35,456 bases of DNA from Dipylidium caninum (GCA_017562135.1 QEYB01000213.1:1-35456), one strand, 5' to 3'. Shown: positions 1 to 12,900, counted from the stretch's first letter. Numbers and translations are program-made. Notes: a model not told the origin generated them from the sequence alone.

Positions 1-500
1 TGGTTGGACGGTGACCCCAGACGAGCTTTCAGAGACGGAGGCCCCTCCTTCTGTGCGACCGACATGGTTTGGAAAGGAGCTGCACTCGACCACAGCCCAT
101 TAGTTTAGCATCTTCGCCCCATCAGCATGCAGCAAACGACAGGACAGGCCAAAGACCTGTGCATCGCAGAAGAAATAATATTCAAACAAGGAAGCCATAA
201 CACTAGCTGCCTCGCCTTTCCAAAAACTTCACCTGCCACCAAACAGGCGACACGCCCTCGCCGAGACGCGGACTCTCTTCATTGACAACTCTTTCCCGGT
301 GCCTCCTCATTTCTGGGGGCTTCAAGACCTCTCCGAAGCCGACCTGCTCCCTGCCAATGAGAGCTGCAACGTGTAGGTTGCCAGAATCGAAGAGCGCCCG
401 GGTCGCGCCTGTCCACCACGGACGCGCTGCAAGTCGCCCACATCATTAAGCCGAACGCCTCACGGCGTACGGAGAGAACGCACCGGTGGGCTGCAGGGAT
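1..500 (-). pseudogene. Noisy third copy of the PIM-kinase 5' fragment
   Basis: This is a direct-repeat counterpart of about 15490-15920. The tracts GGGGGCTTCAAGACCTCTCC (about 315) and GAAGAAATAATATTCAAAC (about 168) align with the minus-strand kinase exon and intron in the right arm. Small insertions occur every ten or so bases and destroy all reading frames and both splice junctions. Confidence 0.65.
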
Positions 501-2819
501 GTGGCACACGAACGAGAGCAAACACTTACTAGTGGCCGCAGCTTCCTCCAGAAGTTCCTCTCACCAGGCAACGCACGCCGTGGCCTGCAGGTTTACTGGT
601 CCTCCGGGACGTTGTTTTTCATCCTCTCTTCAGGTGATAGTCTGCCACATACTGCCGGTTGGCACCACGGCAGCAACAACCTCCGCACGCGCATCCAGGA
701 AAAATCATTTTCATTCACCATGTGGCTTCACCGGTCAATGGAAGCTCTTCTTCCCCAACCCAGTCTTACACAGGGCCCACCGCACCACCTCAGCGACATG
801 CTGCCCGCGGGAGGAGGTGCATGCCTAGTCCGCCTCTACACCACCCCACCCGGCCTTCCGACGCCTCTCCCAGTGCTGGGAGCCATAGTCGCTGCTTGCT
901 GCTGGCCTGCCTGACTGTTGCGTGCCCGCTGTTTCTCGTTCCTGTATCCGCGGGCTGACCCTGCTCGCCTGCTGTTGGGAAGCTGCGAGGCGAAACCGAT
1001 CGATGGATGCCTGCCAAAGGCGGCTCTTCACAGGGCAAGGCGGACCATTGCGCGCCAAGCAAGACGGGCGCTTCCAGGGCCGAACACTTCTGCACGCCTG
1101 GTGCGCTCGATTAACGCCAAGAACGCCGCCCAGCAGCAGGGGAGCATGAGTAAGGAAACCTTCTTCGCCTAACCTCGTCACCCTCCTCGCGCCTGTTGGA
1201 ACGACATAAGACTGGGGAGGCATCTTTGGGCCCCAGCGAGCCTACTCCATCCCCTCGACGCACGCCTCGACAGCGTCTGAGGCGCGAGCCCAGAACACGG
1301 ACCACGCAGCACTCCACCCCCAATCGGCCCCATCTTGGGCTGCCACTTTCCATCGATCTTTACGGCCCAATAAATCAATAAGAACTGGCACACCGCCCAC
1401 GCGAGCCAACGTCGTGTGCGCGCTGTGCGTGTTCTGCTAGCCCCAACGATTCTTCCCACGCCTTTAAAATCAATCCCAATGTCGCGCAGAAATCACCGAA
1501 CTTAGTGTGAATTCGGGTTAGCAAATGGGGGCGATGTATGTGAGGGAAAGATTGTCTGCCTTCCCCCGCCGCCTCACACTATGGCCAGTTACCGGCCTTT
1601 AGGTCGCCGCAGGAGGCCCTGACGTCGAAGCGCGGCGGCGGACGCGCAGGCCGCCGAAGCCGCTCGGCGTCGGAAAGTCGTGCCGCCCACGGCCTTCAGG
1701 CAGCGGCTACCCGCCGACTATGGCTGTCACGCCGTCTTGGCGGAGACTCTTGTCTGCATACAGTCCAGAAAGTTTGCCCCAAAACACACACGCAAGATGG
1801 TCTGCCGCCTTCTCCGTCTTCCTTCTCCGCTTGGCGCCCGCCATCCCTCCTGTCGCCCCAATCGGGCACTCAGCGGAGACCACGCTCGAGCGCTCCCGCG
1901 CCATGCGTTGCTGCTCATTTTCAGGCCGCGCCACTGCCAGCGCACTTTCAGCGCTGCTGAACGCAGAGTGCAGCGTTGATGTGATCCACTTTCGGGGGTC
2001 TCAGGAGGAAAGTTCAATCAGCACACCAAGCAAATGATCCGGTACTTGGTGAGCGTAGCCGATAGAGAACGGCGTGAGAAGAGAGTGCGAAGTTAGCATC
2101 CGCGAGCGCGAGGCGCCAAGAGCGGAATAACTCCTTCTCTTGCGAGTGGGTCATCCGGTCAAAGAGGAGGCTATCGGAGTGGTGACGAGGACAATCAGCT
2201 CGAATAATGAGGAGGATCTCATAGACACACAGTGGAGGGCGCGAAAGCGCTTGGTTGTTTGCCAGCGGTTGTTCGCCCGCCGGTCCCTTTCGTGGCACTG
2301 GGACAGGCGCAGGACAGGCAGGCACTGTGCAATCGAAATGTCCCTTCCCTCGCTGCACACATGCAGGCCACTGAGGCCGGCGAAGCTGGAGCCAGAAAAC
2401 GGGACGGGGGAAAAAAACGTAGCGCACCTACAACGCAGATATGGTTGAAAATGCTTCTCGCTTGGCCCTCTGGCTTGAAACGCCACTCCGCAGCACCACA
2501 CTCAGGCCCCAGTGAAAGACTCCGCCCTTCTCCCACGCATTTGTACATGCAGGCTGATTGAGTGGAAGCCCTCTCGTGAGTCTCCCTCCCCTCCTTCCTC
2601 CTCACCTCCTCTCCCCTCCCCCTCTCCTTCCGCTCTCTGCCGCATTCGTAGTTCTTCCCCGTTTATTCCGACCTTCCCGCCTTGCCATATAACGAATACC
2701 ACCCCGCTGACTGCACTGGGCTCCCCGGCTCTGTAAATCTATACAGACTGCCCTCACCGCGGCAAATTGGCCTTCCCATCCGCCCGACCCTGAGAAGTGT
2801 GCAGGCGAGAGAAGAAGAA

Positions 2820-3340
2820 TTACGACGGTGTGCCTATTGAGACGGAAAAAACACCTTCTACCTGTTGCCTAATAAGACTCCACTCACAAAGGTGGTTTAA
2901 AGCCTTTGAAGCTTTAGCGCCGAAAAGGCGTATCGCCCTATCAAGATGCGCTAACTGATGCTTATAATGCGAACAACAAAACAATTGACAAACATGACAA
3001 GGACGAATGCCGACTTGCGGAAAGAGCAGTTTCCTTCCACGCCAATAGGCATGCAATGGCTTTCACAATCAAAAATTGACGGGACCAGCGGTTTTCGTGA
3101 CGGTCCGAAACTGAAACCTGCAACCTGGTTAAGAGGCGGACGCATGGAGCGAGGGAAATGTCGCTATGATGAATTGTTCGAGCCTCGGAGCCGCGCCCGG
3201 TGGTATTCAGTACCCACACGGCTGTGCAGGACGGAAGAGAAAGCACGAGGCTCTGAAGGCCTGCGAGGGCCTCCAGTCACCCTGCAGCGCGCCTGCAGAC
3301 CTCCCTCCAACCTCACTGCATCCTCCCCCTCGGAAGCAGG
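2820..3340 (+). repeat. Nested inverted repeat, left arm in M' (indel-rich)
   Basis: This corresponds to 17859-18290 but is about 90 bp longer because of scattered extra bases. The other three copies of this arm agree with one another more closely, so the extra bases are specific to this copy. Confidence 0.75.
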
Positions 3341-4471
3341 CGCCACTGTCGCGCAGCACGTTCGCAGCACTGAGAGTACACGAAGCAAGCGGAAGCCCAT
3401 CGAATGACACTTGTGCTGTGCTCGTTCATTGTCGGGACAAACCCCGCCAGCTATAAAGAAGCACTCAGCACTAAGTCGCAGCTCGTCCAGCCTCTCACCG
3501 ACTGAGTTGCACGTTCTTATTCCCTCAAATCCATACAACTTCTTCGGACAGTTTTTGCACTGCGAGCGAGGTGCGCACTGCCTGAGGTGCGATGCCCAGC
3601 TGGCGAGGTGGATTTTCAGCCCAAAATTCACGGCCCCTCCGCCAGGCAGAGCACGCGACAATTTTACACACCAGCCGCCCAACACCCAAGTAGACACATA
3701 GACGAACCGCAGCACGTTGGCAAGTGGATTTCAGTTTAGAATTTGCAGTAAAAAATTTCAAATTATTCGATAAAACACAGGCGAGGCTGGTGAGCCGTTG
3801 CCTTAAATACCCTGGGGCAAAGTGAGCCTTTGGCCGCCTCTGCGGCCGCGCGCAGTTGGCCGCGCCTCAAATGCCACACAAAACCTCTCCGCACAGCTGT
3901 TTGTTACTCGAATTGCTTGCAATGCCGCGACTCCCCGTGGGCCACCTGCCTGATTGGGGTGTCCGAGGGAGGTGCGCAAGCCTCACACACGCACACGGCT
4001 CGGCGACCCGCCCCGAGCGCCACTCGTCTCTCCACGGCGCCACGGAGGCCACTTCTCCCTCCACTTCGCTCACTTTGGGCACACACATAATCGATGGCTT
4101 GTCTGCTGGGTTGGCGCAGAAGCGTCTCCTTCTCCTCACGTCCGCACGGGGGGGGCATTTGACCGCGTCGCCTCGTCACAGTTGGTGCTGTAGGTGTTGA
4201 GAGAAAAGTCCTCAACGCACGTGACCAGACAGGCGAGAGTGGCCGATTTTCCTCTCTTGCGGTGAGTGTTCCTTTTGCCCCCGAAAGCATTATCGGCTGC
4301 CTGCCACACTGTCAGGCTACTCGCCCCCCCCACCCCCAACCCTCCATTTCACACATTTAGGACTCTTTTGGCAGAAGAGGGAGGTGCTGCAAGCAATCAA
4401 GCCCGCAGGCTTTACTGGTGCTTTTGAGCAATAGCCAGAAGCCGCCTCTGACTGACAGGCAGACCGCTCTC

Positions 4472-4927
4472 GCTGTTTCAAGGGATTAATGATGCAGCTG
4501 GGTGGGGGAGGTCTGCAGGCCTGCAGGACTGGAGGCCTCGTATAGGCCTCGAGCTCGTTGCTTTCTCGGCTGCACACGTGGACTGAACACCGGCGCGCCT
4601 CCGAGCTCGACAATCGCAGTACGACCATATTCCCTCCTAGCTCCGCCTCTACCAGTTTTCAGTTTCGGCCACGAAAACCGCTGTCGTCAAGTTTTGATGA
4701 TTTAAGTAAGCCATCATGCCTATTGGGCTGGAGGAAACTGCGCTTTCCGCAAGTCCATTCGTCTTGTCATGTTGTCATTGTTGTTGTTCCGCATTATAAG
4801 CATCAGTTTAGCACTTGACAGGCGATACGCCTTTTCGGCGCTAAAGCTTCAAAGGCTTTAAACCCACCGTTTGACTTGGAAGTCTTAGCAACAAGAGTAA
4901 GAGGTGTTTTTCATTCAATGGCCACCT
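4472..4927 (-). repeat. Nested inverted repeat, right arm in M'
   Basis: This corresponds to 19244-19676 and is the inverted partner of 2820-3340. It is only about 23 bp longer than its clean counterpart, so the insertion noise varies along the left copy. Confidence 0.75.
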
Positions 4928-7354
4928 GGGAAAATGAATTTTGATTTATTGCGTAGGCGATGCGACATGGGCCCCGATGTAAGTTTACGGCTATCATTGT
5001 CACCTGGTCGCCAAAAACTGTCAAATCGGCTGCGAGCGTCGGTGCTTTGCTGTCCTGGCCACGTGACTGGATCCCGAAGAGGACGATGCAGTTGTTGCCT
5101 CACCAAGTCTTACGCTGTCGCTTGAGCCAATGGCTAACTGGGCCCGAGGCGTTTTTGTGTCGTCGCTCTCTGTCATGCACAGAAACTCTTTCTTGCCCTA
5201 TCGATTTGGAGTGAAAAAAGTCGATAGGCAAATATCGATTGGTGAAGAAGCCAAGTTAGTGTGAGTCATCCAGGCAGGGAGCGGTGCCTTTCTCACAGAC
5301 CGGGGCAGCGGCGCCTCGTGCGCAGCCTGGCGCCCTCCGTCCTGCTCGAGCAGCTCGCCGGCGAGTTGGCAGTTGGTGAGGCGGAGAGAGGAGACGGAGC
5401 CGAGAGGCGGTGTGAACACGCCTCTGAACTCTCCGACCGCTTGAATCCACCCGCCCTTCGGCTTTTGCTTCGTCCGCTTGGCTGTGACTCCTTTCTTCCT
5501 TCCAACCTACCTTCATAGACTTGAGTGGATTTAGTCTGGTGGGACTTTGCCATCTCGTCGTATGCGGACTGCTTTGATCCCGCAGGACACAAGTCGTCGT
5601 CGGGTGGGTTGGCCAACAAACGGATAGCTGGGGGCGTATTCGCCTCGGTGCATCCTCCTGCGTCCGTTTAGAATTAATGCATTTCGTTACTTGAGTAGAG
5701 TACTAAGGGCACGTAGTGAAGAGCCTTTCTATGGCTTTTGACATGCGCTTCGAAAAAACCAAGTTAAACGTTTTAGTTACGTAAGTGAATATCAGTTCCG
5801 CAGCAGCACAATTGACGAGAGGCATCTCATTGCAAGACCTGTCAAGATGGCGACATGCACCGCGACGAACTCGGACGGTGAAGTGGAGACGCTGATTGGG
5901 GGTCGAGGGCGGAGCGGAGGCGGAGCGGGAGGCGGAGGCGGCGGAGAGGAGGAGGAGAGGGGAAAGGAGGGGCCGGTGACGAAGTAGGTGAGGCACTGGG
6001 TGATCTGATGTCTTGGAGCCGACGGGAGGCAGCTGAGGGGGCGCAGTGCCACTGCCCATTGCCCAATGACGTGTCTAGTTCTACGCTTTGTGCATGTCTC
6101 GCGCTATGGACGCAATAAAACGTTACCCCCCTCCGCCCGCCTCACATTGATGCAGGCAAATTTGTAGCCCGTTTTCGTTCAACCACGACGACTGTGTCTT
6201 AATAAAGTATGTGACAACAACCGCTGGCAAACCAACCAGCGGGCGTTTGCCAATGCCACTTGTGTCTCTGAGTCCCCTCAATTAGGCGAGCTGAGTTCTC
6301 ACCACTCCGAAGCCTCCTCCTTGATGACCACTCGGCCATGGAGTTATTCCCGGCCTCGGCGCCGATCACTTCTCTCTTCCTCACCTCACCTCACCGTTCA
6401 CCTCACCTCACCTCATTTGCTTGGTGTCTGATGAGTGACTTCTCCTCCTGCAGACCGGTCGAAAGTGGACACATCAACGCTGCACCTGCGTTCAGCCAAA
6501 GTGCGCTGCAGTGGCGCCCAAAAATGACAGCACGCATGGCCGCGAGCGCTCGACGTGGTCTCCGCTGCAGTGGATTGGGCGACAGGAGGAGGCGGCGCCA
6601 AGCGAGAGGGAGACGGAGAAGGCGGCAGACCATCTGCGTGCTGTGTTGGGGCAAACTTTCTCTGATGCAGACAAAGTCTCCCCAAGACGCGTGACACCTC
6701 GTCCGGGTAGCCGCTGCCACCGTGGCCAACGACTTCTCCGACGCCAGCGCCGCCGCCGCCGCCGCCGCCTTCGACGCAGCCTCCTCCACCAAGCCGCACT
6801 GCCAGGTGAGGCGGCGGGGGGAGGCGACATCTTCCCTCCAACATGCCCCATTTGCTAACCCCGATTCACACTATCGATTTTCTCCATTGATTTGATTTTA
6901 AGGCGTGGAAGACGTTGGCAGCACACGCACGCGCGCACACGACGTTGGCTCGCGTGGCGGTGCCAGTTCTTATTGATTTATTGGCCGAAAGATCGATGGA
7001 AGTGGCAGCCAAATGGGGCCGCTTGGGGTGGAGGCTGCGTGGTCGTGTTTCTGCTCCGCCTCAGACTGTCGAGGCCGTCGAGGGGATGAGAGGCTGCTGC
7101 AAATCCTCCCCTCTTGTCGTCCACGCGCGAGGAGGGTGGCGAGGAGGGTGACGAGGTTGCGAGAAGTTTCCTTCTCAGCTTCCCTGCTGCGCGGCGTCTT
7201 GGCGTAATCGACGCACAGGCGTGCAGAGTGTTCGCCCTGGGAACGCCGTCTTCTTGGCGCAATGGTCGCTTGCCCTGTGAGACGCCTTGCAGGCATCCTC
7301 GTTCGCCTCCACTCCCCAGCAGCGACAGCAGCCGCAACAGCACCAGAATCAGCG

Positions 7355-7359
<5 letters not shown>

Positions 7360-7386
<27 letters not shown>
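7360..7386 (+). repeat. (AGC)n trinucleotide tract
   Basis: About nine CAG-type units. The inverse (GCT)n tract lies at about 16231-16256, with about one unit fewer. Translations in this region give poly-Gln, poly-Ser, poly-Ala or poly-Leu by frame and are not evidence of a gene. Confidence 0.9.
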
Positions 7387-7390
<4 letters not shown>

Positions 7391-7540
7391 TGCCTCCCCA
7401 CTGGGAGAGGCGTCGGAGGCCGGGTGGGGTGGTGTAGGGCGGACAGGCATCACCCCCTCCGCGCAGCATGTCGCTGAGTGGCGGTGGCCTTTAAGACTGG
7501 GTGGGGAAGAAAAGCTTCATGACCGGAAGCCACATGTGAA

Positions 7541-8058
7541 GAATGATTTTTCTGATCGCGTCGAGGTGTTGCTCCCGTGGTCCAACCGCGATGTCAGACT
7601 ATCACCGAAGAAGGATGAAAACCACGTCCCGGAGGACCGTAAACTCAGGCCACGCGTGCGTTGCCTGGAGAGGACTTCGGAGGAGCTCGGCACTAGTAAG
7701 TGTTGCTCTCTCGTGGCCACACCGCCCACTCGTCTCTCCGTGAGCGTCCTTATGATTGGGCGACTGCAGCGCTCCGTGTGACAGGGCACCCGGCTCTCTT
7801 CGATCGCACCTACACGTTGCACTCTCAGGCAGGGACAGTCGGCTTCGGAGAGGTCTTTGAAGCCCCCCACAATGGGACACGGGAAAGAGTTGTCATGAAA
7901 GAAGTCGTCTCCGAGCGTGTCGCCTGTTGGTGCAGGGTGAGTTGGAAGGCAGCGCACAGTGTTATGCTTCCTTGTTTGATATTATTTCTTCTGGCGGATG
8001 CACAGTCTGCTGTCCTCTTGCTGCAGCTGGATGGCGAAATGCTACCAATGGCGGTGGT
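7541..8058 (+). pseudogene. Truncated PIM-kinase 5' end inside the left arm
   Basis: This block matches the kinase gene on the minus strand from about 28054 to 27540. It covers the first exon, intron 1, exon 7770-7936, an intron at 7937-8026 with GTGAGT and CTGCAG borders, and the first eleven or so codons of the next exon. The 7770-7936 exon reads through a glycine-rich loop (AGTVGFGEVF) and a VVMKEV tract with the expected catalytic lysine, without a break. In the next exon the sequence follows LDGEMLPMAVV and then leaves kinase homology for unrelated repeat sequence at about 8058. The first exon has a 36-codon open frame starting at 7591, but its phase does not join the kinase frame by the obvious splice. 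The rest of the domain is absent, so it cannot encode an active kinase. Confidence 0.8.
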
Positions 8059-8690
8059 CGAGTGCAGCTCCTTTCACCATGTCGTCGCACAGAAGGAGCC
8101 TCTCTCGAAAGCGTCTGGTCACCGTCACCACCATTACGACCACCGGCCGGTCACTTCACGCAGGCAAGTCGTCCGACTGAGGCCTGGCACACGGAAGGGC
8201 ACCGGTCCACGCGGTGTCTGCAGCGGACAGATGACAAGTGTCAGCTGCGTTCGTGTCAGGCTGTTCGCTCCTGCCAGCCTCGCCTGCTTCGTCGAAGAGT
8301 ACGGGGAGGGGGGAGAGAGTTTCCGTGCCTCCGAGATCTGCTTATTCATCCTTCTACGGCGATCGTCTGCCATGGCAGTTGGACGAGCAGAGCAGCCGCG
8401 ATGACAGTGGCAGCCGCAGCATTCGATGGATCCCCACAATCGTCGGCAGCATTCTTCACTGTGCAAACCCTCACGTCTACCCCGAATCAGAGTGTACTTG
8501 TGATCCGCCACCTCGCCTCCTCTATGCGTTGACAATTTGGACTTGGGAAAGTGGGTGTCAACACGCTTGTGGCAGTGAGGATTGTGGAAAGATGGCAGAC
8601 GACCTGTGGCTGTTTCTCGTAGCACACGGAAAGGGGGAGAACTCGTCGCGTGGAGGGAATTTCAGCTGCACCCTCGTCTTCCGTGCCTTG

Positions 8691-8755
8691 TGGTGTGGTG
8701 TGGTGTGGTGTGTTGTGTGCTGTGCTGTGCTGTGGCGGGCTGTGATGTGTGTGCA
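8691..8755 (+). repeat. TGTGG/TGTGC minisatellite
   Basis: A run of TGTGG, TGTGT and TGCTG units, mirrored as a CACAC-rich run at about 14880-14935 in the other arm. Unit number differs between the arms. Confidence 0.8.
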
Positions 8756-9736
8756 GCTGTTTCCTGCCACGGTGTTGTGGGACCGGGGAGGGTGCGAGTG
8801 CGGGGAGCGGGCGGCGGCCAGACGGGTGTAGTTGATATCGCGGATGCCGCGGCTATTTGGGCCGTGCAGGACGTGCAGACCCCGCGCAGATGCCGACATC
8901 CTCGCGACTGTTCGCTCGTGCGCCCGTCTCGACGCTCGTCCGTCCGTCCGTCCGCCCGCTGTGCGTGCGACCACTCGGGTCCGTCGACTGTCCGCTTGCG
9001 GCCTCCGCGATGCCGCTCGACGCGCACTCGACATGGTGTTCGGTGTGCAGACCACCGGACACCGATGCTGCCACGCCAAATGTCCGTCGGACCGCGCAGC
9101 TGTCGCGGTCTTGGCTCGTCTCTAAACTCTCCGCAGAGGAGAGCCAGGCACTGACGCTGGTGTCCGCAGATTCAGACGCCCCCGACCACCCCGCCGCCCG
9201 CCAACGTCTTTCACGGCGTCACAAAAGCGAGGTCTTTCACCGGCTAATTCAGCTGCGTTTACCACCTCGGTCTGCCGTGTCGATTGCTGTGTTTAGTTTT
9301 ATCAAGGGACGAACAAGTTGCGGTGACTTTGAAAGCGCCGTCGCCCAGGGCATTCGACCACGTCTCGATTTGTGCTGCGACCACCACTCGAAATTACTCG
9401 AATTTGACCACGTAGTGTCGGTGAATCCGCTTTTTCGGTAGTCTGGGCCGCAGCGAGCCTGCCGTGGTGCCTGAGGCTGGTTTGGTTGCATGGCGACGGA
9501 CCGACACACCAGCGTTGCGTCAAAAACTCTTCTGCAAAGCTCTCGCCCAAAAGCATTTCACTTTCCTTGCACTCCCACGGTTGCGTGAGGGTACGATGAA
9601 GCCATGTGAGGAGGAACATCGCAGGTCGCGTGCTGACCTCACTCGCAGTGACCTCAGCGCCATCCACATTCACCTGTTTGTGCGGTGGCGCATGACTGGC
9701 GCTCCGTGGCGGGTTGCACAGTCCGTGGGTAACACG

Positions 9737-9774
9737 GTGTGTGTGTGTGTGCGTGTGTGTGTGTGTGTGTGTGC
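9737..9774 (+). repeat. (GT)n microsatellite, left arm
   Basis: Dinucleotide run with one GC interruption, close to the inner end of the left arm. Confidence 0.95.
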
Positions 9775-9925
9775 GAAGTGAACGGAACGGCTGCCACGTC
9801 GCCTGGTGGGGTAAAGCGAGGCGAACGGAGGCCCCGAGTGGCTTGAAGGAGGCGCCGAGGCCCGGTCCGGCCAAGCCGGGCCACTCGCCCCTGCGAGGCC
9901 GCGTTGGTGAGGGTGCCGGCCAGCA

Positions 9926-12900
9926 GACGCGCATCTTCCCCGTCACACAGATTGGCAGCACTGAAAGCGCATGCACTGGACTCTGCATCGTCCGAAGAAA
10001 GAAAATGAGTAGTTTTTTTGCGGTGACAGATGGGGACAGTGGGGAGAGTACATCACGGGCGCATCGTCAGTCTCGGCCTCTCCTCGCCCCTCCTCGCTGC
10101 GCCACGACCAGTTGATTGCCAAAACTGTTCAACGACGCGAAGTCGTGGCTGCGCAATTGTCTACCTCCGCACTCATCGCGCAAGAGGCAGCAGCTTCGGC
10201 GTCGCAACATCTTCCGTTGCGGACGCCGGTGTGGCTCTCCCTCCGTGGCACGCACCAACTTGCGGTCTGCGGAGCATTGTGCCACCGCGTACATGCTGCG
10301 GAAGATGCCCCGCCTCACACCTCACTCCGCCTCATCTACTCAGCGCACTGAGGTCACGGCCGCCAGTGCTGGTGAGGCGGTGGCGCCTGCCGGAAGGAGG
10401 CGTCGAGGTCCGTGGGCTGGTGGTGGTTGGGGCCAGCGCCTCTCGCCAGCCGCGAAGATGGAGGAGACAGCGAGGGCCGTCGTTAAGGCGGCGGTGAGCA
10501 GCGCCAGACGCCGCGGTGAGCACACGGTGAGTCGACGACGTGTCAACTTGCCGACACGGCTGACCGCGGGCTGGGGCCGAGGCTGAGCCGCGTGTCCAGC
10601 CTATCCGGCCCGACGCAGCCCAACCCAACGGGCCGGTGGCATCATGCAGGCGAGGCGAGGTCTTCGTCAGCCCCCCCATCAGCCCGCCATGAGCCCACTT
10701 TCCGCCTAACAGCGTGTGACCCATTGTTGTGGCAAAAGTCGCTTTGACAACATTTGCGCTAACTCACTTTCCCCACCAGCGGTGGCAATGAGCTCCCTCC
10801 TGGTGGGCGGGCGTCAGCGCACCCCTCTGGCAGCCCGGCAGAAGAAGTTGGCGCTGCTACAGCACCCCCCACCCCACCCCACCCCGCTCCGAGGCCGAGG
10901 CCGAGGGAGCAGGCTCGGCGCGGACGGGCAGTCAGGGGCTGGAAGACGTCCAGAGATTCGCCGCGGCTCTGACGCTGAAGCTAGCGCTGGCGCTGGCGCC
11001 TTAAAAGCTCATTAGAACGCAGTTAATCTCCTGGTAACCTACACGTCTGCTGTCCTCCCGACAGCAGTTTAGTCAACACGGTTTCTGGCACTGGAGATGT
11101 CCAGTCCAAACAGGCGCGTATTTCACTCTGTGATGAAATATAGCCAAAGGGGGCGGTGGGGGTGGGAGTGGGGGTGATGACCACATAATAGACGCGTCTT
11201 TTTTTTCTCTTCCCTGCGAGCCACATGAGTGCGAAAAATTACCACTCAGAAGGGCTGGAACGAATTCGGCCCCTGCCAGGAGAGAGCGCCACTTGGCGCG
11301 TCCCGACGCTGAGGGGACGTGATGAAACAGGCCGACCAACCTGTCATGCCGGCAAATCCGGCCTCCTCCACCTCCCGCGGGCCTCACGAGTGAGCTGTGG
11401 GGGCTTTTGAATGCGCCCCGATTGAGAAGTGCCTTTCTTTGTGTTGGCAACCAATTCCACCTAACCGAGAGGAAGGTGTTTCTCCCCTGGGCACGGTCTC
11501 TTCTCAAATGCATAAAGCATTTTCGCATTCCCCGCAGCGGGCAATTGGTCGGCTGCCAGCCGGTGGAGAGAAACGCGTCCATCTGCGATCCGCGGTGTGA
11601 CGCCAAGTTTTTCCCGTGCCTAACGCCTGTCAAGCGCTCCCTCCTCGATGTGTGTCGCACTGGAGTCCCATCCTCCTACCCCTAGGGGCCGCCGCCCGCC
11701 CCCGCACGACCACGTGGTTTTCCGGTGCCACGCACTGCCTCACCCGACTCGACCTTCTCCCTGGCTGCAGGCGAGAATCGGTTAACCTCGGTCCGGGCCC
11801 GTCGGCGACCCGCAATCAGTCAGCGTGAAGGTGGGCCTCCTGCCGAGAGTGAGGCGTGAACAAACCCCCTGACGGGGACGGTCGGCCACTGCCACGCGGC
11901 TTCTTCGCCGAAGGGTAAACAACTGGCTGCGCAAAGCATCGGCAGCCGTGCAGCCTTGCAGCCGAACAGACACCCGTGAGTAAGTTGTGTGAGACAGCGT
12001 GGTCAGGCGATGTTAACGGGAGGAAGGAGGCGTGGCGCGTGGCGCGTGGGTCGCGGGTCGTGGGGCGAGAGAGGAGAGGGACAGGAGGAGGGGAACAGGA
12101 AAAAGCGTTGATGGGCGGGCGAAACGCTGTCTGTTGCACAACGCCAGACGACCAGAGCGAGCGAAATGCGGGTCCTCCGACAGCCACCGAGCGAGTAAAG
12201 GGGGACACGACTACCTGAGTCGACGCAAGTGCCCATTTTGGGAGGCCGAAAGGGCGAGGAGCTGCGCCCGCTGGCTTTGTTTGCTCACCCTCGTGCACTA
12301 CGTCGCCTCCTCAACTGCGAGGACAGACTCCGAGGAGAGCAACTCCATCTTCGGCCTGGCCGACGCGGACGTGGTAGTCGGACACTCCACTCGCCGGCGT
12401 CCAAAGCCCAAAGTCCACTCCACATGCCGCCTGCCACCTGCCACCTGCCGACCCGACATCCAGCCGCCCAGCCATCCGCGCCCCCGTCCGCCGCGGGGCC
12501 TGGTCATCACACAGACTTATTTTAAGGGGAAGCTACCATTTTAGAAATTCCGAAATTTTCCCATTCTTTCGGTTAACCAGACCAAAGCTTCAGTGTGCAC
12601 TCAGCGTAGAAGTCACTGCCACGGGGTAGTGTGCTCAGGTGCCAGTCACTCAGGCGCCAAGCGGTCCGGTTTAACGGCATACATGCAGAAACAGCGTGCG
12701 CCTCGGCACGAGCTGAGGGCTGCCAGCGGGCAGCACTGAGGCCACGACGACAGGGGCAGAGACGCTGCGGCGAGGCGAGGCGAGGCGAGGCGAAGCGAGC
12801 CGAAAGAGGCCCTCGCAGCCTCAGACTGGTTTGGCCACCTCCCACACCTAAAGCGTGGCCAGCTCCACCAACCGCCCTGCGTCTGTCAGAGCCTCGTGTC

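Larger units (their letters stand above)
2270..6211 (+). repeat. Segment M', indel-rich copy of segment M
   Basis: This is colinear with 17398-20704 but about 630 bp longer, with extra bases spread over its whole length. The nested inverted pair is present at about 2820-3340 and 4472-4927, with its arms independently disturbed by insertions. No open reading frame is shared with the cleaner copy, which argues that neither encodes a protein. Confidence 0.75.
1..7312 (+). repeat. Left copy of a large direct repeat (indel-rich)
   Basis: This stretch follows 15490-21785 in the same order and orientation. Shared anchors include the tract around 130-220 and 15590-15665, the CGCCGGCGAGTTGGCAG tract at about 5355 and 19990, and the AACAACCGCTGGCAAACC tract at 6213 and 20711. 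By anchor spacing the left copy is about 1.20 times the right from 1 to 2270, 1.22 times to 3800, 1.15 times to 5220, 1.19 times to 6212, and only 1.02 times from 6212 to 7312. Most differences are one to a few extra bases in the left copy. The copy continues past the left edge of the window. No gene is intact in it. A real duplication with odd divergence and a low-accuracy long-read segment are both possible; I favour the second for the noise. Confidence 0.85.
6212..9925 (+). repeat. Left arm of a 3.7 kb inverted repeat
   Basis: The reverse complement of this segment is found at 13697-17397. Matching landmarks are the AACAACCGCTGGC outer end, the (GCC)n tract near 6749, the (AGC)n tract near 7360, the PIM-derived block 7541-8058, the TGTGG minisatellite near 8690, the (GT)n tract near 9740, and the CCTCACCAACGCGGCC inner end (reverse sense). 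Arm lengths are nearly equal, about 3714 and 3701 bp. Differences are small indels and repeat-length changes. I see no transposase, reverse transcriptase or integrase motif in any frame. Long apparent ORFs here are translations of CTG, GCC and GT repeats. Confidence 0.9.

Noticed and set aside
6978..7469. Minus-strand ORF with a long poly-leucine, membrane-like stretch
   Set aside because: The leucines come from the CTG trinucleotide tract; reading the same tract in other frames gives poly-Ala or poly-Cys, and the flanks match no family.
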